DNA from: Marinomonas fungiae
GTDB taxonomy: Bacteria; Pseudomonadota; Gammaproteobacteria; Pseudomonadales; Marinomonadaceae
Length of the DNA: 64,000 nucleotides
Reading direction: 5' to 3'
Assembly (NCBI RefSeq): GCF_001418205.1
Contig: NZ_LIQF01000002.1
Span: forward strand, 310,001 to 374,000
The position numbers and the translations under genes were made by a program. This document shows, one piece after another, positions 15,650-22,720 of the stretch. Position 1 is the first letter of the stretch. Each line of letters starts with the position of its first letter. The notes below the pieces were generated by a model. It was not told the origin of the DNA, searched no databases, and saw nothing but the letters and a program-made list of their open reading frames with translations.

Positions 15650-17566
15650 TTAAACTAGATCATCAAAGTCATTTTTGACATTTAGATCCACTGGTAATTG
15701 GTAGCCCGGTAGGTTGATCTTAGTATCGCTGATATCCAGCTCTTCGCCACCTAGAACGTTGTAGCCAAAGCGGTAGATCGGCTCTATTTCACCACGGATC
15801 ATTGCCTGATTATAGGCCTCAGCAGCTTCCTTAATGGCAGCGTTCTTCTCTTGGTAAGCTGTGAACTGTTCAGCAGAATAGCGCTTTTTCAGCATTGCCA
15901 GCGATTTCTTAGGTGACAGTAGAATGGCCGTTGCGTTGTTGCCGCCGAAACCTTTTGAGTTCAGAAGGGCGGCGTCAAAATGATCTGCACCGTATTCCTC
16001 ATGCTTCAGCTGAATTTTAAGACCGTCAGTATAGACGTCATCAGCCACTGCGGATGAGGTCACAATGCCCGGCAATACGCCATGTTCCCATACGCCTAAA
16101 GACAGATGAAGTTGGTCGCCACCTGCGGTGCCTTGGGAGTGCCCCAAATAAGCTTTCATTGCCGTCACTGGTATCGCTGTTGCACCAAAGCTGGTGGCAG
16201 CCTGGCTCAATACGTGAGATTCCGTCACACGGTTTTGTGGTGTGCTTGTGCCGTGCGCTTGAATGAAAGTACGATCTTGTAGGCCATCTAAACCAATGAT
16301 GTTCTTCAAATACGCCATCGCCTTGCTCATAGTGAGGTAGTTACCTACACCAGGTGCGGAGATAGACTTTTTATAGCCATCAGCATAAGCATATACTGCA
16401 GGAATGGCACCATGGATAGTCGCGCCCACTTCTAGGGCTAATTCATCATCCATTAGTAGTGTCCATTGGCTGGACTCACCGATAGTGAAACCACAGTTTT
16501 GCGCGAAAGGTCGGCAACTACGGGTATGGTCTGGCTCTTTCTGATTTTCTAGTTGATCCAGTGCCAACAGAGCAGAGTCTTCAGCCAATGCTCCCATGGT
16601 ACGGAAGCCTTCGATGATTTCCGGTGTGATCGGTGCGTCACTGCCACCCACCATGGCAATGCGGACTTTACCAGATTTGATCTGTTCAACAGCGCGCTCA
16701 AGGTTAAAGAAGTAAGTCGCACATGCACCAATAGAGGTGCCAACATTGCCGACTGAGCCTAAAATGTAGGCGTTAACGAAATCTGCAGGCATTTGTGCGT
16801 AGCCAAGCGGTAGATGCTTGGACGTGGTACGTTTGCCCATTAGTGCGGATTTCAGCATGCCGCCAAAGCCGAGGTCGTCCATCTGACCGATGGAGTTTGC
16901 GGCGTATACAGCAACTTGGTCTGGTGCCACAAGGTTGCGCACTTTGTCCCAATCCAAACCACTGCTTAGAATGGCATCAGACGCACCGTATACGGTCATC
17001 TGTAGACCACGAGGATGGTTACGACTTTGGTAAAGTTTTGAAGGGTCAAATCCTGTTGGTAGCTGCCCTGCAGCTTTCACTGTCAGGGGTTTTGAGTCCT
17101 TGATAAATGCTTCAAGGGTGCCATCTACCGTAATTTCACTGTGCGTTTTTGACAGCTCTTTTACTTGCCAGTTGGCAGGAATATTGTCCGGAAGGGAGCG
17201 TGTTTTAACACTAAAGCTTAGCTTTTCACCTTCAGCAACAGACGTTAAAGCTGAACTTTTGTGAACAACAACATTGTCGACATCGAATAAGCTTGGGTGA
17301 ATACGACGAATTAACGTGCGTGCTAAAATTTCTTCCCCGAAGGTGTCGATCAGCGTGTCAGCATCCAAAGCCTCACCGTCGTGAGTTAGCCAAGCGCCGT
17401 TTTGGTATTCAGCAATGTTTGTGATGGTGGCAAGGTCGAGAAGGACCTCTTGCTGAATGCTCTGGGGAAGTAGGTCAAAAATGATTCGGCGATAAGCCTG
17501 ATGAAAGGATGTACGTCCAGCCGAATTGATTCCGCCAAAGCCAACAATAACAGGTAAACGGGCCAA
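15650..17566 (-). CDS. fabY: FabY-type beta-ketoacyl-ACP synthase (initiating enzyme of fatty acid synthesis)
   Basis: 638 aa thiolase-fold condensing enzyme matching the FabY group (P. aeruginosa PA5174), which condenses acetyl-CoA with malonyl-ACP to start fatty acid synthesis in place of FabH. The N-terminus MARLPVIVGFGGINSAGRTSFH is typical. The catalytic Cys lies in SIGACATYFFNLE near residue 280, and the two His in AHGTSTPQNRVTE and YLGHSQGTAGG. The start is TTG, supported by AGGA seven bases upstream and by alignment with FabY. It is transcribed alone, downstream of the Bax-like gene. Confidence 0.88.
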   Translation of the reverse strand: MARLPVIVGFGGINSAGRTSFHQAYRRIIFDLLPQSIQQEVLLDLATITNIAEYQNGAWLTHDGEALDADTLIDTFGEEILARTLIRRIHPSLFDVDNVVVHKSSALTSVAEGEKLSFSVKTRSLPDNIPANWQVKELSKTHSEITVDGTLEAFIKDSKPLTVKAAGQLPTGFDPSKLYQSRNHPRGLQMTVYGASDAILSSGLDWDKVRNLVAPDQVAVYAANSIGQMDDLGFGGMLKSALMGKRTTSKHLPLGYAQMPADFVNAYILGSVGNVGTSIGACATYFFNLERAVEQIKSGKVRIAMVGGSDAPITPEIIEGFRTMGALAEDSALLALDQLENQKEPDHTRSCRPFAQNCGFTIGESSQWTLLMDDELALEVGATIHGAIPAVYAYADGYKKSISAPGVGNYLTMSKAMAYLKNIIGLDGLQDRTFIQAHGTSTPQNRVTESHVLSQAATSFGATAIPVTAMKAYLGHSQGTAGGDQLHLSLGVWEHGVLPGIVTSSAVADDVYTDGLKIQLKHEEYGADHFDAALLNSKGFGGNNATAILLSPKKSLAMLKKRYSAEQFTAYQEKNAAIKEAAEAYNQAMIRGEIEPIYRFGYNVLGGEELDISDTKINLPGYQLPVDLNVKNDFDDLV

Positions 17567-17717
17567 AGGAATGTCCTCGATTTATAATTTTGGATATTAA
17601 CGCTCGGTATTGTAAAGGATGGGGGCGATTCACCGCCACCCTATACGGAGCGAATTTTCCGGTAAAACACTGTGTTCGCAAAAGAAATACGCGAAACCCT
17701 AGGTTTTCGTCATTTGT

Positions 17718-18623
17718 TTACTCGTTATTATAAGTCGCTTCATCGGTATGCACGTTGAAACGCCATAATTCGTTGTAATCAATCAAACTTTCGATTTCAT
17801 CAATATAATCTTGGCCACGCTGAGAGTAATTTTCTAGGCCGTGAACCAACGCTAGGCCAGTGATGTTTTCGCCATCCTTGCGAAGTTGAGAGCGGATGCT
17901 TCGTAGTTCTTTGTAAGCTGAATTGCTGTTCAGGTTATCAATGTAAGCAAATACTGATTCGCGAGCATCGGAGAATTTGCGTACCTCATGGTCTTGGTCT
18001 TCGCCACGGGCATTTGGTATCAAGCCACAGCCATTGGTGAAACACCATTGTCCAAAGTAGTTGTTACCTTCTAAAGCAAAGCGTGATGTTCCCCAAGCGG
18101 ATTCGTTGGCGGCCTGCGCCAATACCAAGGATGCAGGGATGATGTCTACGTAACGCAACAACACTGCAATGTCTTCATGAGTGTAAACCCCTAACTTACG
18201 TAGCTTGTGAAGGCTTCGTAATGCACCTATCCAAGTTTTCTCTTCTCGTGAAGGCGGCTCGGGATTGTCTAGAATCGCTTGGATACGGCTACGGTCTTTA
18301 AGCAGAAGCTCGTTTTTTTCTGTCACAAATGGAAGCAAGTAATCGAAGAAAGCCGCTTTGCGTTCCTGCACGTCCGTGATGGCTGCAAAATCAGGCTTGC
18401 TGCCATCAATAGGATGGCCTTGGAAGTATTCCTTTTCTTCCTGCGTTATAGAGGATTCACGTGAGCTTTGAACGGGCTCTTTTTCAGCGATTTTGGCTTT
18501 TGTTTGAGCTTGTTCCGAGCTTCCGATTTTAGAATCAGCTTGTTGAGTATCCTGGGGTTCAATTTTGAACCATAAAATCAAGATCACGATACTCGAGATA
18601 ACCCAAAGTAACTTACGTTCCAT
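17718..18623 (-). CDS. Bax-like glucosaminidase-domain protein
   Basis: 301 aa membrane-anchored protein. An N-terminal hydrophobic helix (about 5-20) is followed by a charged linker and a C-terminal glucosaminidase domain (about 150-290). The catalytic-type Glu lies in ANESAWGTSRFALEGNNYFGQWCF near residue 174, the pattern of Bax/FlgJ-type N-acetylglucosaminidases that cut peptidoglycan. The C-terminal YSQRGQDYIDEIESLI is also family-like. The ATG at 18623 is chosen; an in-frame TTG lies two codons upstream. The periplasmic location is inferred from the single anchor. Confidence 0.82.
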   Translation of the reverse strand: MERKLLWVISSIVILILWFKIEPQDTQQADSKIGSSEQAQTKAKIAEKEPVQSSRESSITQEEKEYFQGHPIDGSKPDFAAITDVQERKAAFFDYLLPFVTEKNELLLKDRSRIQAILDNPEPPSREEKTWIGALRSLHKLRKLGVYTHEDIAVLLRYVDIIPASLVLAQAANESAWGTSRFALEGNNYFGQWCFTNGCGLIPNARGEDQDHEVRKFSDARESVFAYIDNLNSNSAYKELRSIRSQLRKDGENITGLALVHGLENYSQRGQDYIDEIESLIDYNELWRFNVHTDEATYNNE

Positions 18624-18796
18624 ATTCAACCATCATTTTATTAGAGCGTTTATATACAAAACGAGCAGCAGGTTAACCTGATGCTCGCTCTGAAAGTTCA
18701 ATATATGAGCAATGCATTATCTGAAAAAAACAGAACATTTGATAGCTGATAGTTTGAATATTGTCAAAAAGTGCTCAACTTTCCCTAAATTTATCC

Positions 18797-19777
18797 TTAA
18801 ATTTCAGTGCGAAAAAGGATTGCTGGGCCCACTGGCACCACCCGAGTTGGGTTTATAGTGTCGTGGCTGTAGTAGTAATGTTGCTTGATATGTTCGAGGT
18901 TAACAGTATTTGCCACCTCTTGGGTTTTATATAAACGTTCTAGATACGCATTCAAATTTGGGTAATCCATAATGCGTTTTAGATTGCACTTGAAGTGGCC
19001 GTAATAGACCGGATCGAAGCGAATGAGAGTGGTAAACAAGCGCCAATCCGCTTCTGTAATCTGATCGCCAGTTAAGTAAAGCTTGCTTGCCAGTCGTTGC
19101 TCAAGAAACTCGAGGGTTTCGAATAATGGGTGAAGCGCTTCTTCATAAGCGGCTTGTGTGGTCGCAAAGCCGGATTTATAGACACCGTTATTGACGGTAT
19201 CGTAAATACGTTCATTTAAAGTATCGATTTCGCTACGCAGCGATTCTGGGTAGTAATCCTCTTGATCTCCGGTGAGATGGTTGAAGGCGCTATTAAACAT
19301 GCGAATGATGTCGGCCGATTCATTGGAGACAATCGTATGTCTCTGTTTATCCCATAGAATGGGTACGGTGACGCGACCTGAGTAATCGGGGTTTGCATGT
19401 GTGTACAGTTGATGGGCGAACTGAAAGTCATGTAGGGGGTCGCCAGCGGCGACATGTTTATCTTGAAAGCGTGGCTCGTCTTTAAATTCCCAACCGTTTT
19501 CTAGCATGTGTGGGTGGACGCAGCTGACACTGATATGTTGTTCCAGTTGTTTTAAATGGCGAAATATTAGAGTGCGATGAGCCCACGGACACGCTAATGA
19601 CACATATAAATGATAGCGTCCTGATTCGGCAGGGAAATGGGTGTCATCGTTTGGATCTAACTCAGTTGGAGACACTATCCAATTGCGAAACTGTGATTGT
19701 GAACGTACGAATTTTCCTTGAGTGGCTTCAGTGTCGTACCACTGGTCGTGCCATTTACCGTCTATTAAAAGTCCCAT
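18797..19777 (-). CDS. yqjG: Glutathionyl-hydroquinone reductase (YqjG/Xi-class GST)
   Basis: 326 aa Xi-class glutathione transferase that reduces glutathionyl-hydroquinones. The catalytic Cys63 lies in SLACPWAHRTL, the same position as in E. coli YqjG. HPHMLENGWEF, YTHANPDYSGRVTVPILWDK, IVSNESADIIRMFN and the C-terminal helical domain with TEADWRLFTTLIRFDPVYYGHFKCN are class hallmarks. AGAGG lies a few bases before the ATG. The gene stands alone, divergent from the diguanylate cyclase. Confidence 0.92.
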   Translation of the reverse strand: MGLLIDGKWHDQWYDTEATQGKFVRSQSQFRNWIVSPTELDPNDDTHFPAESGRYHLYVSLACPWAHRTLIFRHLKQLEQHISVSCVHPHMLENGWEFKDEPRFQDKHVAAGDPLHDFQFAHQLYTHANPDYSGRVTVPILWDKQRHTIVSNESADIIRMFNSAFNHLTGDQEDYYPESLRSEIDTLNERIYDTVNNGVYKSGFATTQAAYEEALHPLFETLEFLEQRLASKLYLTGDQITEADWRLFTTLIRFDPVYYGHFKCNLKRIMDYPNLNAYLERLYKTQEVANTVNLEHIKQHYYYSHDTINPTRVVPVGPAILFRTEI

Positions 19778-19880
19778 GATGACCTCTTGTTGATAGTTTT
19801 GTTTAATTATTAATGAAAATGTTCTGTTTTCGGGGCAAGATATTGATTTGTTTTGATCGAATGGTTCGATAGGTTAACGA

Positions 19881-21014
19881 ATGCCTCAAAGAACAGGCTC
19901 CCTGCTTATTCCCCTTTTTATACTGCTGGCAGGTTTATTCGCCAGTGTCTACACACGTGTGTTGCCTGCATTAGCGTTAGATCTTTTACCATGGTTACCG
20001 TATGTTTTGGCGTGCGTCATGGTATTTATGGCGTGGCATTTTAATCGCGGTAAAGTTCTATTGGCGGGTGGCTTGGTATTACTACCAACCTTTTATCCAT
20101 ATGTGGAAAGTGAGTCTTTACCAAGCAGTTTTACTACGGTGGCAGCGATTGGTTTGGGCTTGTTGCTGTTATTGCGAGAGCGCGGTTTCTTCAATCGTTT
20201 TGTGTTTAACCGCATTCTGTTTTTGGGCATGTTGGTGGCGTGGAGTGTTAGTTATGAGAAAAATGTCATCAATTTTAACTTTTTAGCGATATCTGTGCCG
20301 TTGCTGAAAATATCGCTGTCATCGCTTCTCTGCTGGTTGATGATCGCTTTGACCTCAATCTTGAGCTTGATCACTTGGTGGCGTAAAGCGGATGGCTTCT
20401 CCACAGCTGTATTGGTGAGTTTGGCAACCTTATTGTTGATTGAGTGTATGTCTTTCACTGTGCATCAAGAGTCTGCGGTACGTAGCGCGCAAATTCTGGT
20501 GTGGGTCTGGTTCGTGGTAGCGGAAAGCCATCGTATGGCTTATCGCGATGAGTTAACGCAGTTGCCAAGTCGCCGAGCGCTGAATGAAGCGATGTTGGCT
20601 TTGCCACGACATTATGCCATTGCGATGCTCGATGTAGATCATTTCAAGAAGTTTAACGATAGCTACGGTCATGCTAAAGGTGATGAGGCCCTTAAACAAG
20701 TTGCGCGGGTTATGCAGCGTTATGACAATCGAGCCTCTATCTATCGTTATGGTGGAGAAGAGTTTACGTTGCTTTTCAAGGGGCGGAACGTTGAAGACGC
20801 CCAGGCTGTTCTGGAGCAGATTCGCACAGAGGTACAGTTAGAGCAGTTAGATGTCTCCACCGAGAGTAAAGAGAAAATGGTGACGGTCACTGTCAGTATG
20901 GGGTTGGCCCTCGGTCATAGTAGCGATGCGCCGAGTGAAGTGATTAAGCGTGCTGACCAAGCCTTGTATCAAGCGAAAAAGAAAGGTCGAAATCGTGTTG
21001 TCGTGGCTGCTTAA
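19881..21014 (+). CDS. Membrane-bound diguanylate cyclase (GGDEF)
   Basis: 377 aa. The N-terminal half (about 8-205) has roughly eight hydrophobic helices, an unclassified membrane sensor. The C-terminal GGDEF domain (about 215-377) begins YRDELTQLPSRRAL, and MLDVDHFKKFNDSYGHAKGDEAL carries the metal Asp. The active-site motif is GGEEF in RYGGEEF near 290, a functional variant, so it should make cyclic di-GMP. The product-inhibition RxxD site five residues before GGEEF is absent (DNRA there). It is divergent from the yqjG-like gene; the signal is unknown. Confidence 0.88.
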   Translation: MPQRTGSLLIPLFILLAGLFASVYTRVLPALALDLLPWLPYVLACVMVFMAWHFNRGKVLLAGGLVLLPTFYPYVESESLPSSFTTVAAIGLGLLLLLRERGFFNRFVFNRILFLGMLVAWSVSYEKNVINFNFLAISVPLLKISLSSLLCWLMIALTSILSLITWWRKADGFSTAVLVSLATLLLIECMSFTVHQESAVRSAQILVWVWFVVAESHRMAYRDELTQLPSRRALNEAMLALPRHYAIAMLDVDHFKKFNDSYGHAKGDEALKQVARVMQRYDNRASIYRYGGEEFTLLFKGRNVEDAQAVLEQIRTEVQLEQLDVSTESKEKMVTVTVSMGLALGHSSDAPSEVIKRADQALYQAKKKGRNRVVVAA

Positions 21015-21044
21015 AAAAAAGTTGAACGATTGGTTAGTTTTGTC

Positions 21045-21073
21045 TTGCACAGAAAAATAATAGCGTGTAACCT
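21045..21073 (+). promoter_or_regulatory. Promoter candidate for an intergenic RNA
   Basis: TTGCAC at 21045-21050 and TAACCT at 21068-21073 with exactly 17 bases between them. The -35 is good and the -10 weak. It would start transcription near 21080, just before a run of hairpins. Confidence 0.4.
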
Positions 21074-21079
21074 GAATCT

Positions 21080-21235
21080 CTATTCAAGCTTATGTCGTGT
21101 TCGCATGACAAAACCAGATTGCTTAATGATGTCGAGTCATTGGTAAACTGAGCCAACGTGGTACAGCAGCACACTAGGTGTACGCCTAACACCTATCTGT
21201 TGTGAGGGGAACGGGGAGCTTTGCTCCCCATTTTT
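21080..21235 (+). ncRNA. Candidate structured small RNA between the GGDEF gene and tetR
   Basis: A stretch of about 155 nt with no ORF that folds into successive hairpins. TGTCGTG / CATGACA (21093-21110) has a TTCG loop. A long imperfect stem runs 21115-21150 (CAG...AATGA / TCATT...CTG). TAGGTGT / ACACCTA spans 21175-21195. A classic intrinsic terminator GGGGAGC / GCTCCCC plus ATTTTT closes it at 21213-21235. A promoter-like element sits just upstream. I match it to no known RNA family. It could instead be the 3' tail of the GGDEF transcript or a tetR leader. Confidence 0.45.
21213..21235 (+). terminator. Intrinsic terminator of the intergenic RNA
   Basis: Seven-base GC-rich perfect stem with a TTT loop, followed by ATTTTT. 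It lies 199 bases after the GGDEF stop and 72 before the tetR start. Confidence 0.88.
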
Positions 21236-21306
21236 AATGTAACTCCTGTCATTTCCCCCTATAATTTGCACGTCTTTAATTCTTAATAATTGCTATCGAG
21301 GCGAAC

Positions 21307-21954
21307 GTGTCAGAATCCCCTAAACGCACAAAAACTCAGTTGAAAAGTCATATTCGGGCTCAAAATCAGGCCTTGATTTTGACGACAGCTGAGCGTGTGT
21401 TTGCGCGTCAAGGCTTGGCTAAGACGACTACGCAGATGATTGCCGATGAAGCGGGGCTACCGAAAGCTAATATCCATTATTATTACCGTTCTAAGAAAGA
21501 TTTGCTCGAAGCTGTGCTGGAAAGCATTCTACAGTTATGGCTGGATTCAGTGAGCCAATTCAATGTTGAAACCGGCCCGCGTTATAATTTAACACGCTAC
21601 ATCAGTGAGAAACTGGACCAGTCGCGTTTAAATCCAAATGCTTCGAAAGTGTTTGCCATGGCTTTGATTGGTGAAGAGCCCTTTGTTTTGGAATTCTTGC
21701 GTCGCTTCTTTGTTGATGAGCTGCAAAAAGAAAAGCAGACCATTAATCGCTGGGTGGAACAAGGCTTAATGAAACCTGTTGCGGTAGAGCATTTATTTAT
21801 TACTATTTGGGCCATGACTCAGACCTATGCTGATTTCGATGCGCAGGTAAAAATTCTACTTAAGAAGGATGAGTTAGAAGAGTCTGATTTTGACGAAGCT
21901 AAACAGTTCGTCACCCGAATGGTGTTATTAAGCTGCGGTATTGAGGATATCTGA
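21307..21954 (+). CDS. TetR-family transcriptional regulator (RutR-like)
   Basis: 215 aa. The N-terminal TetR helix-turn-helix spans about 22-68 (RVFARQGLAKTTTQMIADEAGLPKANIHYYYRSKKDLL). The C-terminal domain resembles the RutR/YcdC type (ALIGEEPFVLEFLRRFFVDEL). The start is GTG, with GAGGCGAAC in front. The stop lies one base before the ATG of a LysE-type exporter, so the pair forms an operon, and the regulator probably controls itself and the exporter. The ligand is unknown. Confidence 0.87.
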   Translation: MSESPKRTKTQLKSHIRAQNQALILTTAERVFARQGLAKTTTQMIADEAGLPKANIHYYYRSKKDLLEAVLESILQLWLDSVSQFNVETGPRYNLTRYISEKLDQSRLNPNASKVFAMALIGEEPFVLEFLRRFFVDELQKEKQTINRWVEQGLMKPVAVEHLFITIWAMTQTYADFDAQVKILLKKDELEESDFDEAKQFVTRMVLLSCGIEDI

Positions 21955-21955
21955 T

Positions 21956-22576
21956 ATGACCCTAGAAAGTGCCATCACCTTTTTTATTGCGATCTTTATT
22001 TTTGGCATCACACCAGGACCTGGAGTGTTCGCGATTATTGCCAAAAGTATTTCTCATGGAGTGATGAAAACTGTGCCACTGTACGCAGGCATGACTTGTG
22101 GCGATATTATGTACTTGGTTATGGCCTGCTTTGGCTTAGCGGCGATAGCTCAACAGTGGGAAATGGTATTTATCGCCATTCGTTACATTGGTGCGGCTTA
22201 CTTGTTGTACCTTGGTTGGAAAATGTGGACCGCACCGGTTTCTATTGAATCTGGAGAAGTGACGGAAAACACCCGTAAGCAAGGTTGGGGAGCCGCGTTA
22301 CAAGGCTTTCTGATTTCTTCTTCTAACCCCAAGGTTGTGCTGTTTTATATTGCCTTCTTGCCGACTTTTATGGACGTTACGGTGTTGCAAGGTCATGACA
22401 TAGTGCTTGCGGCATTGCTAGCGTTTGTGGCGCTAATGTTGGGTTTGACCTTGATCTCTTACAGTGCTTCTCAAGCCCGTCGTTTGATGAAGTCAGATCG
22501 TGCTATGAAACGCATGAATCAAGGCGCGGGTAGCATTATGGCGGGAGCAGGGGCTTTCCTAGCGTTACGAGGCTAA
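21956..22576 (+). CDS. LysE/RhtB-family amino-acid exporter
   Basis: 206 aa with six hydrophobic helices typical of LysE/RhtB carriers. The family signature FGITPGPGVFAIIAKSISHG is near residues 14-33; YIGAAYLLYLGWKMW and GFLISSSNPKVVLFYIAFLPTF follow. It probably exports amino acids or similar compounds; the exact substrate cannot be read. The start at ATG 21956 follows the tetR stop directly. Confidence 0.88.
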   Translation: MTLESAITFFIAIFIFGITPGPGVFAIIAKSISHGVMKTVPLYAGMTCGDIMYLVMACFGLAAIAQQWEMVFIAIRYIGAAYLLYLGWKMWTAPVSIESGEVTENTRKQGWGAALQGFLISSSNPKVVLFYIAFLPTFMDVTVLQGHDIVLAALLAFVALMLGLTLISYSASQARRLMKSDRAMKRMNQGAGSIMAGAGAFLALRG

Positions 22577-22618
22577 CCTCAAATAAGCCTCGGGTAATGC
22601 AAATATCAAGGAGAGATG

Positions 22619-22696
22619 ATGCAGCCGCATTTTGTGGATTGTAATTTTTTCAAACGTCACTACATAAGTTTTTATTGTTCCTTAACCGTTTTTTGA
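22619..22696 (+). CDS. Possible short leader ORF upstream of lon
   Basis: A 25-codon frame (MQPHFVDCNFFKRHYISFYC then SLTVF) preceded by AAGGAG with good spacing to its ATG; a second ATG lies one codon before. It ends inside a hairpin just before lon. It may be a regulatory leader peptide or chance. I recognise no homologue. Confidence 0.3.
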   Translation: MQPHFVDCNFFKRHYISFYCSLTVF

Positions 22697-22702
22697 ACGG
22701 TT
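22684..22702 (+). promoter_or_regulatory. Hairpin in the lon leader
   Basis: Perfect seven-base stem AACCGTT / AACGGTT with a five-base loop. It ends 18 bases before the lon ATG and overlaps the stop of the short upstream ORF. No T run follows, so it is not a normal terminator. Confidence 0.4.
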
Positions 22703-22720
22703 CCAAGAGAGATAGAAACT

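Noticed and set aside
19881-21014. GGEEF read as a degenerate, inactive cyclase
   Set aside because: GGEEF is an accepted active variant of GGDEF and the other catalytic residues are present.
21175-21195. Guanidine-II (mini-ykkC) riboswitch before the tetR-lysE operon
   Set aside because: Only one comparable hairpin is present and its loop contains ACGC, not ACGR; the tandem pair required is missing.
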